A stretch of 64,000 bases of DNA from Aspidiotus rigidus. Its lineage: Eukaryota > Arthropoda > Insecta > Hemiptera > Diaspididae. Below, piece by piece: positions 36,101-47,640 of the stretch. The translations under genes were made by a program, and so were the position numbers. The DNA lies in assembly GCA_035079385.1 (NCBI GenBank), contig JAVHKY010000052.1:9114001-9178000 (forward strand), read 5' to 3'. The notes under the pieces are model-generated. The model made no database searches. It had not been told where the DNA came from and worked only from the letters and a program-made list of their open reading frames with translations. Position 1 is the stretch's first letter; every line of letters starts with the position of its first letter.

Positions 36101-36291
36101 AAGCCTGTACAACGCGTTAGTCGAAAGACATGATAAGAAAATAATAAGGATCTCGGGTAGACGTGCGAGTGTAGCGGGTTGATGTGGGGAGCGTCACCGT
36201 TCGTCGCAACACACCGCATTGTCTTCTGAGGGTCCCGAGATCCTTATACGATTCTTATCTCTATGCTCAGTCTATCTTCTGTATGGTCTAA
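36085..36291. mobile_element. Insertion of about 0.2 kb flanked by CCTCTTGC
   Basis: CCTCTTGC occurs on both sides (36077-36084 and 36294-36301), suggesting an 8-bp target duplication within the LINE tail. Inside, AAGGATCTCGGGTA and GGTCCCGAGATCCTT form an inverted pair around 36145-36245. The interior is GC-richer than its surroundings. No coding sequence; family unknown. Confidence 0.5.
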
Positions 36292-36318
36292 GGCCTCTTG
36301 CCAACACGGACAATACGA

Positions 36319-36432
36319 TAATATAGTTTTACGGTATCCTCATGGGTACGATCCATAATGATTAGAAGATAGTATAGTCCACAGTTTTACGTTCCTGTGG
36401 ACTATACTATCTTCTAATATGATAATATAGTT
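36319..36432. repeat. Insertion with a near-perfect 25-bp hairpin and 12-bp direct flanks
   Basis: TTAGAAGATAGTATAGTCC ACAG is followed after about ten bases by its complement CTGT GGACTATACTATCTTCTAA (arms about 36361-36415). GATAATATAGTT stands directly on both sides (about 36320 and 36421), so an insertion of about 0.1 kb with a 12-bp duplication is likely. The very high arm identity suggests recent origin or conversion. Confidence 0.7.
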
Positions 36433-36756
36433 CGTTGCTTCTTCTTGTGTCCCGCTCTTGAAAATATCTGCCTCTCTCACTCTGTCTCTCCATGTCTTCC
36501 TCCTGCTTTTGACTTTCATCCCAAGCCAAGGCTTTGAAAGAGGTATTTCCTTATTTTTAACACCCCTGTCAACAATTCTGCATTAATAGGAAACAACATC
36601 CAAAATCTCAATAAAATTGGTTCCATACAAACTCTCCCTATTCATCCAAAAAAACAGCTCTTCTCCTTTCTAATATAGATAGAAGCGATCGAGCCAGACG
36701 AAAGTTGTGATACTTTTGCATGGCATTTCGTGAGTCATGAACCTAATTCTTCCACG

Positions 36757-37400
36757 ATTTTCATTTTTGAACCCCCCTATAACGATCTTGAAACTCAAAC
36801 TATCTCTGTCAAGTTTAGAAGAAATCGGTTTGGTAGGAAGCTATAGCCTATTCAAGCCCGAATTCCGACTCTTCCCCTTTATAATATCGCGCTTACGAAA
36901 GTCGTGATGATATAGATTCTTTGACATATATTCGGTCGCTTATCAATAATCGATACATAATTAGTCCATAAACACGATAAAACAGAAATTTATTATCGTA
37001 TCCTCAAAAATATACATAGGAAAGCCGTGGCCAATATACGTTCAACTATGAAGCTTTATTAAAACTTTTAGAAGAGGGGATTACTATTTTTTAACCCCCC
37101 TATAACGATTTCGACACCTACGCAAATGTCTCTGCCAAGTTTGGAAGAAATCGGTTCGGTAGGAAGTGAGCCTATTCGCGGCTTATTCTTTAGATTTTGT
37201 TTCCACACGGTAAACCGCTGAAAATTATACGCGGCCGTCGATCAACATTCAATCCGTATTTCCAAGCAATTTCGTCTATTTAGTAAAAGTAGAAAACTTT
37301 GATTTACACCAATTAAACATTATATACAGGAATAGGGATGAGATAGCAACCAATATACGCCTAATTTTAAAGCTTTATACAACTTTCCCAACGATGATTT
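36757..37400. repeat. Diverged tandem duplication, unit about 325 bp
   Basis: AACCCCCCTATAACGAT, GCCAAGTTTGGAAGAAATCG and GGTAGGAAG occur at 36775-36840 and again at 37097-37165. The following sequence also repeats at the same offset (GCCAATATACG..CAACTATGAAGCTTTAT versus ACCAATATACGCCTAATTTT). Only two units are visible and they are clearly diverged. No protein was recognised. Confidence 0.6.
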
Positions 37401-38124
37401 TCTAAATTTTTTTAAAAAAGGTTGATTTCGGAGATTATACAATGTTATATACGAAATTTCAACGAAATCGATACATTAGGGGAGGAGGTACCTTCGACGA
37501 AAGTTTTGCAGATGTACTTTATAATTTAAGTCCATTCTAATCAAAATCAAGATATTAGCGTTTCTGGTGTCCTATACAAGTACTAAATTATATAAAAATT
37601 TCAAATAATTTTTTGGCACCACTATCTAAGCGTTATTAGTTCATGCTTTTATTTTCATGTTCTTGTATTAAAATTCGTCCATTCATTTTCAGTCTTATTA
37701 CTTTGACATGATGAAGAGAAGGGAGGAGCTCATAAACTTGAAACACCAGAAAATTAACTAGATCAGCGTTTTAGCACCTTTTCTCAATATTCTTTAGACA
37801 TCAATAAGATAAATTGGTTTTCCAAAACTCGTCAAGTCCAAAATTTGTAATCTTTGACGCAGCTAATGAACCAATGTACATTCATGTATGACCATTTACT
37901 CCTGCTAAAACCATTCACAAGTTGCTATTATCTCTCACCGTGACGAATAGAGGCGGTTTTTTATTTTTCCTGAAAAATTTGCTCAAAAGGACTAGATGAG
38001 TTTTAGAAAATCGGCTCTCATATAATATAATAATATATAAAAGGAAACTTGAAATTTCCTTTTCAAGTTAGAAGTGATCTAGGACCTGTAAAAGATCGAG
38101 AAAGTTCATTGCCCCTCCCCCCTA
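37401..38124. other. Intron sequence, nothing recognised
   Basis: AT-rich sequence before the next foldback repeat. I see no gene. Confidence 0.4.
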
Positions 38125-38680
38125 TACCGGCTGGGGCAGAAAGATGTTACCAGTTAAATGGGAGTTTGCTCCAAATCTGTTGTGCGAAAACGCAAAACGT
38201 TAGACGTATAGTTTAAATGTACGAATTTTATATCTCAATTTCATGAGCCTTATCCGAAATTTCTACAACTTTTCTGAGCCAAGTTATGGACCAAAATGTG
38301 ACAAAAATTGACCAATTTGCCAAGATTTCCAGAATAAGAAATTGAAAAATCCTCCACTTCCAAGCTTCATAGGGTTATTTAGGTATTTTTTTTTCGGAAT
38401 CAGCGTTAAATTTCACTTTCAAATTGGATAAAATATGGAAGTTTGAAGAATTTTTAATTTTGGAGAATTTTGGCAAATTGACCAATTTTGGGCACATTTT
38501 GGTCCATAACTCGGCTCAGAAATGTCGTAGAAAGTTGAATAGGGGCGCAAATTAAAGATAAAATTGAGATACAAATTTTGTAGATTCAATGTGTGCGTCT
38601 AACCCTTCGCGTTTTTGAGCTGGAGTGAATTTAGTTCAAACTCCCATTTAACTGGTAACATCTTTTTCCCCCATCTGGTA
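38125..38680. repeat. Foldback repeat family F, full copy
   Basis: The left end CCCTATACCGGCTGGGGCAG with AAAGATGTTACCAGTTAAATG pairs with CATTTAACTGGTAACATCTTT on the right. The inner landmarks TTATGGACCAAAATGTG and TTTTGGTCCATAACTCGGCTC are mirror images. This copy best shows the outer terminus of the family. Confidence 0.8.
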
Positions 38681-39627
38681 TCCCTTGCGACGGGTATAAT
38701 ACCTTACTTTTTACAAACAAAAAGTCGGTAAAATCCATCGGCAAGTAAAAAAGTACAGATTAGAAAAGAGTAATGAATTCCTGTAAAGAATGATAAATTA
38801 CAGATAGATTAAATCATATTCATTAAAGTAATTTCCTGTAGACGGCCTGTATCATTTACTGTACGTCAGTAATTATAAATTTATTTAATAATAATTTCTG
38901 TGGACTCCGTTGCGATATGTTTGCATTTAGAACTCTCCTTATGTAAGAGGCGGACATTTTCAGTTCCAAGAAAAGAATGCGAATGTCCAGATGCCAGAAG
39001 ATGTGCAGCAGGACTAGAATTATTGAGTTGGCTCGAAGTTGGCGCATAATTGTGCTCTCTGAGTCTCGTTTTTAAGGACCGACCTATTTGCCCAATATGA
39101 GAGAAAATTCGCTCCTCGACTGAATTTTGTAAACACCACTCTTTTTGTAGAAGACGATAGGATATTGAAGATGATCAAGGTGAATTCTAAGAAAGCTTAT
39201 ATTGTAGAAAGTTAGTCTCACGAATCATGAAAAAGCAGGGCTTGCAACTGTAATTTTTTTTTTATGGTTAACGGGTGTTGGTCAAATGACCTCCCAAATT
39301 TTTCCGGTTATCGGTCAAAATTTTCTTTATTTTTACAAGCTAAATGATCTAATTTTTTCGGTTATCGGAATAACTGTTGAATTTTGAAAAATGTTTTGTT
39401 TAGAAGCCCTGACATTTTCAGTCAAGTAACTGTTATAACAGAAAAAATAACAGTTAATGGTGAATTGGTCAAGATTGATTGTCAATTATAACGGTTACTA
39501 TCAATCGGTCAACACCGATATTTTCATTTTGGTTATAACAGTTGATCAAAAAATAATTGTTATTGTGCAAGCCGTATGAAAAAGGAAAATGGAACCGTCG
39601 CCTCTGCTTAAACTACCTTCCCTCCTT

Positions 39628-40166
39628 CCTCTGGCGCTAAATTCACTCCAGCACAAAAACACGAAACACTAAATGTATACTTCAAATCTACGAAATTTGT
39701 ATCTTAATTTTATCTTCAATTTGCGCCCCACCCAACTTTCTACAACTTTTTTGAGCCAAATTATGAACCAAAATGTGCTAAAAATTGACCAATTTGTTAA
39801 AATTCTCGAAAATTAAAAATCGTTTAAATTCCCATATCAATTTTTACTTGATTTAAAAGAGAAATTCGACGCTTGTTCCGAAAAACATACCAGCATAACC
39901 CTATGAAGCTTGAAAGTGGGGGAATTTTCAATTTCTTATTTTGAAAATCATGGCAAATTGGTCAATTTCTGGCATATTTTGGATCATAACTGGGTTCAAA
40001 AAAGGTGTAGAAAGTTGAGTAGAGGCGCGAATTAAAGATAAAAATGTAGATACAAATCTTATAGATTTGAAGTATACATCTAACGTTTTGCATTTTTGCG
40101 CTGAAGTGAACTTTGCGCAGACTTCCATTTAATTGGTAATATCTTTCTGGTCCAGCCGGTACCTAT
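39628..40166. repeat. Foldback repeat family F, copy lacking its left outer end
   Basis: Starts within the left arm (AAATTCACTCCAGCACAAAA) and ends with the right terminus GGTAATATCTTTCTGGTCCA and GCCGGTAC, the complement of the terminus at 38130. The inner arms (AATTATGAACCAAAATGTGC and GCATATTTTGGATCATAACT) are mirrored. The small reverse-strand frame at 39928-40128 is part of the repeat. Confidence 0.75.
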
Positions 40167-40470
40167 AATGAAATACACTACTAAATAAAATTTTAGGAGA
40201 TAGGAAGTTCATTTCCGGTTGAATGATTTAGGTAATTCCTATTAGGTTATTTGTTGGTTGTAAATCTTGTTTTACTCTTCTTAGTTGGGATTCCATTGGC
40301 ACCATCGGATTTTTTTCTTAAATATTCTAATTTGAATTACTTATAATTAACAATTTATGAAAACTTCCTTCATTAATGTTGTAAAGTAGGTATATAATGG
40401 GAGACAACTGTATGCGTTTGATATCTCAAAAAAAAAAAAAAAAAAAACAGATAAGTACGTTTCATTGTAT

Positions 40471-41590
40471 GTGTTACAGTCAAAGACGGAAGAACGGGAA
40501 ATGACGACAGTCACCGGTGTACGTCGACATTCATCAACCACATTGGCGAGAGTTAGAAAATATTCATTAAAAACAAGTTCACCGATGTATGTTGACAGTC
40601 ACCGAGTTGTCTTGGTACATGTTGATTTGGAAGTGCAAGCCAAGAAAATAATGAAATTATCAAATGAAAAATGTCCTTCCGCAATGGTCAGGACTGTGCG
40701 TGTGAAAGTTCCCGAAGTTGACCGCGGCCGCACGAACCCTCGGAATATACTGGCTGTAATCACTGCAGTTGAAAATGACGAGTTTTACAGCCTCGCAAAC
40801 GAAAATGGCTCCTTCAAGCAATTACAGTAGAAATCACTTAGAACGAGTCCGCATAGAACGAACGGTTAGCTAGAACGGCCAAATTGCGCGGTCCCGGTGT
40901 AAACGCCATAATATAAACAATGCATGTTAAAATTCACTGCTTCCAACGAGTTCATTTAGAACGACATATCGGTTAGAACAACCCGATTTCAGTACATACG
41001 GAAGACAAATAATCATTTACAGCGAGGATGACTTCTATTTTTCTGGATTGATGAGCTTGTATGAACATGTTTACGGAAGAGTGAAAAGAATTTAGGACTA
41101 CTGTATTCTTAATCTTTCGAAATTTGTTAGTCGCTGTGCAAGCGTATCGCTGTACTTATTTTTAAAATGAACATCTTTTTTAAAATGTCAAAAAAAAAAG
41201 ACAACGATTTTCTATATTATTTATGAGAAAAAAAAGTTGAGTTTTTTGTTGACTGAATTGCTTTGTATGAGTTCTCGTTGTAACTGAAAAAAAGAACTGG
41301 ATAGAGCGATTGTAACTGAATTCGGTTGCTGCGAGCATCGGTTAGAACGAGCAAATCTCCCGGTCTCTTGACGCTCGTTGTAAGTGATTTCTACTGTATA
41401 TTCGTTCGGAACCAATTTACTGTGTGTAAAGAAAGACTGCTTAACGTTGAAGACATATCTTCAACAGAAATTTCAGTGCGTGCAGCAGCAACAGCTAATT
41501 CTCAAACAGGTGGCCAAGGTTATCAGCGGTGTAACTGTTCTCAGAAATATAAAACATCGCGATGTATTTGTATACTCTGTTCACATTAAG
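40471..41590 (+). pseudogene. Ginger/KRBA2-like integrase C-terminal part, split by a MITE
   Basis: Before the MITE (to 40824) the frame reads VLVHVDLEVQAKKIMKLSNE, VRTVRVKVPEVDRGRTNPRN and ILAVITAVENDEFYSLANEN. After it (from 41399) the same domain continues: RNQFTVCKERLLNVEDIS, GGQGYQRCNCSQKYKTSRCI. This matches the segment after the integrase core in KRBA2-like proteins, with the VP.VDR motif and Cys-rich tail. Removing the MITE with one TA brings both halves into a single frame. The catalytic core is absent. The N-terminal part of the frame is read through the TIR, so this is an internal-deletion product and not a working gene. Confidence 0.8.
40825..41396. mobile_element. pogo/Tigger-like MITE inserted in the Ginger element
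   Basis: Terminal inverted repeats CAGTAGAAATCACTTAGAAC on the left and TAAGTGATTTCTACTG on the right, flanked by TA at both sides (40823-40824 and 41397-41398). CAGTAGA-type ends with TA duplication are typical of pogo-like Tc1/mariner elements. Repeated TTAGAACGA words (40837, 40864, 40954, 40974, 41342) fill the subterminal regions. Length 572 bp, no transposase. Confidence 0.85.
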
Positions 41591-41692
41591 GAAGGATAGA
41601 AATATGACCTCGGGAACGGAACGCTCCGGGTAATTTTAATCTACCGTTCTGTTCTCAAGGTTTCTATCCTTCCTTAATGTGAACAGAGTATA
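41572..41692. repeat. Hairpin of about 120 bp inside the Ginger element
   Basis: ACTCTGTTCACATTAAGGAA plus GGATAGAAA pairs with TTTCTATCC plus TTCCTTAATGTGAACAGAGT (arms about 30 bp, almost perfect). The loop contains a further inverted pair (GGGAACGGAACG / CCGTTCTGTTCTC). It interrupts the Cys-rich tail of the transposase. Confidence 0.75.
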
Positions 41693-42012
41693 AGCGAAGT
41701 GGCATACGTTGCAATTCAAAGTGTCACATAGTGGCTCTTGCTGTAACAAGTGATGACGTTCTATATATCATTGTATTTACTTAAATAGATTTTAGTATTA
41801 AATAGAATTATCATTTTCAAACATTCACCACGATTGTCTTGTGACTGTCGACATTAACCGGCGTATGTACCCCGATGGTCTTTTTTTCCAACATTCACCA
41901 ACCGTTTACATAATATGAATTTGATGAATGTCGACATACACCGGTGACTGTCGTCATTCCCCGTTTTCCGTCTTTCACCTTCCCCGTTTTCCGTCTTTCA
42001 CCGTAACATATG

Positions 42013-42610
42013 CATGTCACTACATTGCATTATTGACAATTTCTTAAACATCAATGAAATGAGATAGGTTCTTGGTACGAGTATTTTTTGCGCTGAATTC
42101 AGAATCATTTTCCGTTTCTTAAAAGAAGATCGTGTTTTCTTGTTATAATCTTGTTTAGTTACCGCGTATCATCACGAGACGTACATGTTTGTTCTCGAGA
42201 ATTTGTAACAAGAAAATGCCATCTCTTATCAAAAACGGTTCCAAACTTGGCACAGAGAATACTCTTTGAAACGACCTAGGTATCTCATTTAATTCCTTTA
42301 AAAACTCTTTGTGTTGTAGTGCGACTATTGGCATAAATCAATCAGACTCAACTATACAAAACGCAAACGACAAAGAGACCACAATTGTGGAGTATATTTG
42401 TATCGTAACGTTTATGCATAATTGAATTTTTGTAATTTCTTCCCTCTGGTATGCATCAATTAACAAAATCCTTTGAAGCTTTACGTTTCAAGACAGAAAT
42501 TCCTCCTCCTCCTTCGCAAAAAAAAAAAAAAAAAAAAAGTCATTGCTGTAAGTGTTTTCTGAAGGAAGTTAGAGCGCGACATTCGTTGTGTATTATTATT
42601 TTACCAGGTA
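42013..42610. other. Intron sequence, nothing recognised
   Basis: AT-rich, with a run of twenty A at about 42519-42538. No gene seen. Confidence 0.4.
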
Positions 42611-43045
42611 CAATGGTTCATATAATAAGTACGCTGTGGTGTGAGTACAAACTTATAGCACGGTAAACAATCCTGCAAGCTGTAAGTGTCGAAAAAAAGA
42701 AAGAGAAAGCAGATATTTCGTTCAATTGGGCTCCATTGTTTCCTGCACTCCGAAAGGAAAAAAAATTGAGTTCATTACTCCCGACTTCACACATTGTCTT
42801 GTGCTGTTGCTGCACCGGCTGCACTACATTTAACCTGACTCACTGTGACGTAGTTGTCGAAGACTCGAAACTCAGAAGATTTTGTTTTGTCCTGCAACAT
42901 TCCTGCTTACAGTACGACTCCCATATTTACAGCTCGGCTCGCATATTTACAGCACACCTACCTCAGAGCGTTCTGTACAACGTCACTTACAGGATTGCTT
43001 GCCGTGCTGTAAGTTTGTACTTACAGCGTAGGTATTATATAAAAA
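42611..43045. mobile_element. MITE of about 0.43 kb
   Basis: Terminal inverted repeats of about 60 bp: ATAATAAGTACGCTG, GAGTACAAACTTATAGCACG and CAATCCTGCAAG on the left (42619-42675) pair with CAGGATTGCTTGCCGTGCTG, TAAGTTTGTACTTACAGCG and TAGGTATTAT on the right (42990-43040). Repeated TTACAG words occur in the right arm. No transposase or certain target duplication. Confidence 0.6.
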
Positions 43046-43579
43046 GAATAATAGACAAAGCGGGTGATGACTTGCGGTTGCACTCGTTTTCACCGCTTGT
43101 CGTATAACATACTACATATGAATGATAGTATGACGTATTATGCTATAAAGGAATAAAGTAAACAAATACAAGTGCTTTGGCGACTCATACAACGCGAGTT
43201 TATTACTTTGTTGTTGTATACAATTTTTTGGTTCACATGAGTAACATTGTATGTACAATAATATTTTTCACATACGCAATGCGCCTGTTCGAACGTCTTT
43301 GCTCTCTGGAGAGCAAAACGCAACTTTGTATCTTATAATCAAAGTATGCAACAAATGCTTTTCATATCATTTTATAATTTATGGACCTAACCCAGAACTG
43401 ATGTGATGAGTGCTAATCATCTCCAAGAATCAAGATATTAAAAAATTCATCAAGTCACAAGTCTTTCACTTGATAGGTTATTATATTATTCACATGAATA
43501 TGTAGGAAAAAAATGTTCTGACCGAGCCAAATAAATGAACATCATGTCTCATGTCTATCATATTGTATGTTAGTTTTGC
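43046..43579. other. Intron sequence, nothing recognised
   Basis: AT-rich sequence; no gene or paired repeat was recognised. Confidence 0.4.
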
Positions 43580-45860
43580 TGGTTCACCTTCATTTTCAGC
43601 CCAATACAAGTCAAGTATACTTCCACCGCGGGCCTTATTTATTCCATTTGTTTGCCCCTGTACTTAGCTAATATACTGCATATTAGATTAAATAGCCCCT
43701 GCAAGCCTGAGTAGTTTAATATAGGATTATTTAACTTTAATAGAACTAGCTGAGGACACAAAGTTTTTCTTATAGGACTTGTATAGGCCTATTACTAGTA
43801 AAGAATCTCCTGAATAACCTAATATAAACCTACCAGCAGCCTTGTTCAAAGTTGGTACAACCCTATTTATGTTGAGCTGTTATTTGTCTAGTATAAGCTG
43901 ATTTATGTTATTTTTGTTCTAGCTTTATTCTAGAGTTTCAAAATTAGGTGGGTGGAGTTAGCCTCTTTTCATAGTCTACTGTAAGTCTAGGGTACTGCAT
44001 GTTAGACTAACTAGTTTGCCCTCATTTTTGGCCTACTTTAAACCTAGTACGCAAGGAGAAGTCAGAACCATACGGATGGACAACGGATGTACGTTTGCAA
44101 ATCTTGGAATTATGTAGGGGAGAGGCTAGTTTATACTCGGGTTTTGAAATTGGGGGTGGAGTAAGCCCCTTTTCATAGCCTAGTATAAGTCTAATATACT
44201 GTATGTTTGGCCAATTAGTTTGCTTCCCTTCTTAGCCAACTTCAAGTCTAGTACACTGTAGGTGTGTAAGAGGAATAAATAGTATGCTTAGCAGTTTGTA
44301 CTATATCTCAGTACACACTGGTCAATATCTTCTCGAAAACAAATTAAAGCAATTCAAACGCCACCAAGAGAAACGATCGCAAATTTAAATTCATTGTCGT
44401 TTATTGTTGATGACCTTGTCTACAACGGCTGAAGAGACATTCAGTGATTAGTTTCCTTTTTTACCAAAGGAAACCATCGAATGTTTGCTGAACCATTGTA
44501 CCTAATGCTTTACATCTGTCTCTACAAAATAATCCTTTATTGTCTTGTCACAAACCACCACGTATTTGTGAGTGGATGCGTTATTTGATTATCCTTGTTG
44601 AAAAGATTGTACAGGTCCAGATGGTTTCTGTAGTCATTGTTGAGTGACTATGCATGTTGTTGTTGCGACATAAGTGTTCCCATGATTATTGTGGAATAAT
44701 CATACCGGTCAATGTAATTTTCTGTAATCATTGTGGAATGATTATGAAGGTCGTTGAAATGATGTAACGGGTTCTCTCCCGCTTTTCAGCTTGCAAGCAA
44801 AGAAATGTCAATAGGCCTACAACCAAATGTGATAACAAGGTTGATAAACCCTGGAATTTACGAGCATAATTCAACTGGAGAAAGAATGAACTGAATCAAA
44901 CCAATTGTCTAACGGCTACTCTAGCACCGATAAATCTTACAAACATATCTAAGTGTTGTTGAACACTTGGGATAGTATGGGTATATCAAGATCCATCCGT
45001 GAAAGTACTACAAACCTCTTCAATTATTTTTTTAGTATTGGGGCACAATGTCTCAGGAGGTGGTTTGCTAAACCTAAGACCGATGGATGAAGTCTGTAAT
45101 CTCATGGGACTCAAGACGTATCCAAGGTGAACGTATTGTATTGTTCTTGGATATTGATGGAAAATTAATGAAAAACCAATATGAAGAGCCATCTATATCA
45201 ACTACATTACCAATTCTGGAGTGACAAATGCTGGAAATGGTGACAGCCCTTCCATAGAAATTGGAAAATTACTAGTAGCAAATATTTCAGCAGAATCCAA
45301 GGCAACAAGATGAATTTCTAGTCAGAATGACCAAATGGTCTGTCTCAATGACGAGGGTGTAATTGTGAGTTGAGATGGCCGTGTTAAGGACGATATTTAC
45401 CTGAAAATAAGTACTGGAGAGCTCTACTCTATGTGAATAGTCAAATGAAGCCGCAAGAATGTTGGATCTTCTAGGTTTTCAAATTGTGAAGCAGTTTTTC
45501 TCGGAGTGCAACGTCGGGACGCCGTTAAGTGTCAGTATGGCCGTGTAAGAGGTATAAAGAGTATCCTGAGCAATTTGTATTATCTTTTGCATACCTTTGT
45601 GCATAAGGTATGATAATGAGCATGTTGTACAATAAGGAACAGTAAACATCTCTTGAAGCCTTTCTCTGATCTTCTGATTTATATGTATGTGTTTAAGTCT
45701 AGTTTAAGCCTATTATGAAGCTGTATGTAAGGAGAGGTCAGAACTGCACAAACGCAAATCCAAGAATTAGGTTGGTCAAGCGTGGGCAAAATTCTTCCAA
45801 GTTCTAAGGTCAGGGTTGCACGGACGTAAATTTTGGAATGAAGGTAGGGAGGTCACAGCA
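43580..45860. repeat. Region of diverged repeats with a period near 206 bp
   Basis: GGTGGAGTTAGCCTCTTTTC with ATAGTCTACTGTAAGTCTA (43950) recurs as GGTGGAGTAAGCCCCTTTTC with ATAGCCTAGTATAAGTCTA (44153). TTTGCCCTCATTTTTGGCCTAC recurs as TTTGCTTCCCTTCTTAGCCAAC. A third related stretch (AAGCCTATTATGAAGC, AAGGAGAGGTCAGAACTGCA) lies at 45710-45770. Many AGTCTAGTA/AAGCCTA words are scattered through the region. Origin unknown; no protein recognised. Confidence 0.5.
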
Positions 45861-46929
45861 AAAACATAAAACATGTAAAAAGAAAGAAAAAAAAAAAGTA
45901 AATCAGTAAATCACCAAGAACGTTGAATAAATCATAAACAATCCATGTTACACTATTAATTCTTTGAAAATGTATGTACAAAAGATGTAGAATAACATAT
46001 AGTACTACATTTCAGAATGATTCAGGGGGGGGGGGAGAAGTAAGAGATTTTTTCATAACCCAGCAGTAAAACACCATATCCCAAACTCAAGTAATTGAAT
46101 GCGTATCAATTTGGGAGGTCCCTTGGCAATCTACGTTTCAAGATGAAAACAAAAATCCTTCTGGGTCTTCATTGAAGAAAGATGAGATCAACACAAACTT
46201 TGCGTGATGGTGAAGATGAAAATGAAAAAAAATCTTTTGTCGAATAGTCGAATATACGTTGGTTGCTGTGGGTACCATCAGAGAAAAATATCTTCTACAA
46301 CAAGGTTTTGAAGATTGTCATGCTTGGGGAATCGCTTACTCGTGGCGCTTATTTTGCAAACTTACTCTCGCGTGTGAACATCCTTTCAGAAATTTTGAGT
46401 GCAATATAATACTTTGTACCTAATAAATATTCAGAAAAATAACTATTACTCTTTAATTTTCATTAATTTTAGTTGAAGAAAAGGGAGCTAAATTATTAAA
46501 ATGCCCAGCTGAACTAATGGTCAATAGTACCCCCGCCCAAATTTCTTTTTTATACTATTGGACTGGGTCCCAAACCTTCTTTCAGGCTTCTACGTCCACT
46601 TATGTAATCTCTTTTTCCTCCTTTCATTGTTTCCCAGCTGCTGTGATATTATTTTGAGAAGAACGAAAAATTGTTGTTCTTTGTATGATAAATACAAAGA
46701 GAAGAATCTCATTTACAGGAAAAAGGATGCTTTTGTCTTTACTCTTAACAAAGAAAAATATGTAGTCTATTCAAGGAAGTCGGAAGAAAAAAAAAGCTGC
46801 TGACATTTTTAAAATTTTTTTTTTCTCTTTCATTCTCCCTCTCTGAAAAAAATGAAGAAAAATCATTTCTCGTTTGCCGTTTGATTCGTCTACTTGTGGT
46901 TGTTGTATACCAAGAAATTTTTATATTTT
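45861..46929. other. Intron sequence, nothing recognised
   Basis: Contains a ten-base G run (46025-46034) and A-rich tracts. The open frame at 46558-46803 shows no recognisable domain. Confidence 0.4.
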
Positions 46930-47012
46930 TAATCAATTTTCATTTGTGAAGGTACAATATCAAATTCAAATGAATAAAATTTGTTATTAGCTTCACACCG
47001 TACAATTTATTA

Positions 47013-47062
47013 GCTTGACGTTTCGAACAAGTGATTGTTCTCAGTCATGAGCAGAGCACGGA
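47013..47062 (-). ncRNA. Hammerhead-like motif of a Penelope-like 3' end
   Basis: On the reverse strand the motif reads CTGAGAACAATCACTTGTTCGAAACGTCAAG. GAACAA and TTGTTC pair as a stem followed by GAAACGTC. That layout (CTGA, stem-loop, GAAACGTC) is common just after the GIY-YIG frame of animal PLEs and derives from hammerhead ribozymes. The CUGAUGA box is incomplete, so activity is doubtful. Confidence 0.45.
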
Positions 47063-47289
47063 TTCTCCAGAATTTGTCAGTTTTTTTCCCCAGGGGCAAA
47101 TTACTGAACATCAAATAGAAGTGCGTTTCATACCTTAGGGACCCTGGGAAAAAAATTCTATTTTGCCAAAAAATGCCAAAAATGAAAGAATTACTCAAGA
47201 AGGATGTTCTCATATTGCGATACTGCATAATTCTTGTTCATGTTCCAACAAAGCCGTATGCTGATTTGAAGATGAACATGAATGTGACA

Positions 47290-47640
47290 GAAAGGTTTAA
47301 TCATACAGTTTTGATACACGTTAAATCAAAAATTCATACAATTCCTGGCGCACGAGATGTTCACCTCAGACGCAAAGTTGACTACATCTTTGAGAAAAAT
47401 GATGGACCTCTCAAGCTATGATTCATGGTATGGGTGCCAACAGTATAATGAGTCAGGCAATTGCGAGTGCATATACTTATGCACCAATTACTTCTGTAGA
47501 TGTGGAGAGGTCCTTCTCGGACTACAAATTAATATTAACTGACAGAAGGCAAGGTTTTACAGAAGACAATATAGAAAATCATATCATTGTATGCTTAATT
47601 GTAGACGTGACATATGGACTCGCATTGTTTTATTTTATAT
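47290..47640 (+). pseudogene. hAT transposase C-terminal dimerisation fragment
   Basis: The forward frame from 47418 reads YAPITSVDVERSFSDYKLIL followed by TDRRQGFTEDNIENHIIVC. This is the conserved hAT dimerisation segment (APxTSxxVERSFSxxKxLLTDRRxxLTExNLE). A preceding frame (47173-47421) may hold more of it (RFNHTVLIHVKSKI), in another frame. No N-terminal DDE part was seen. Similar C-termini occur in domesticated hAT-derived proteins, but nothing here suggests a functional gene. Confidence 0.7.

Larger units (their letters stand above)
40471..42008 (+). mobile_element. Ginger-type DNA transposon with TATG target duplication
   Basis: Termini TGTTACAGTCAAAGACGG (40471) and the complement of the right end (CCGTCTTTCACCGTAACA, to 42008) are flanked by TATG on both sides (40467-40470 and 42009-42012). 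Ends starting TGTNR with a 4-bp duplication are the known signature of Ginger elements. TIRs run about 60 bp (GGAAATGACGACAGTCACCG; GTCGACATTCATCA). The right TIR has a 22-23-bp internal duplication (CCCCGTTTTCCGTCTTTCAC twice). The interior holds only the C-terminal part of the transposase, a pogo-like MITE and a hairpin, so it is an internally deleted, non-autonomous copy. Confidence 0.85.
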
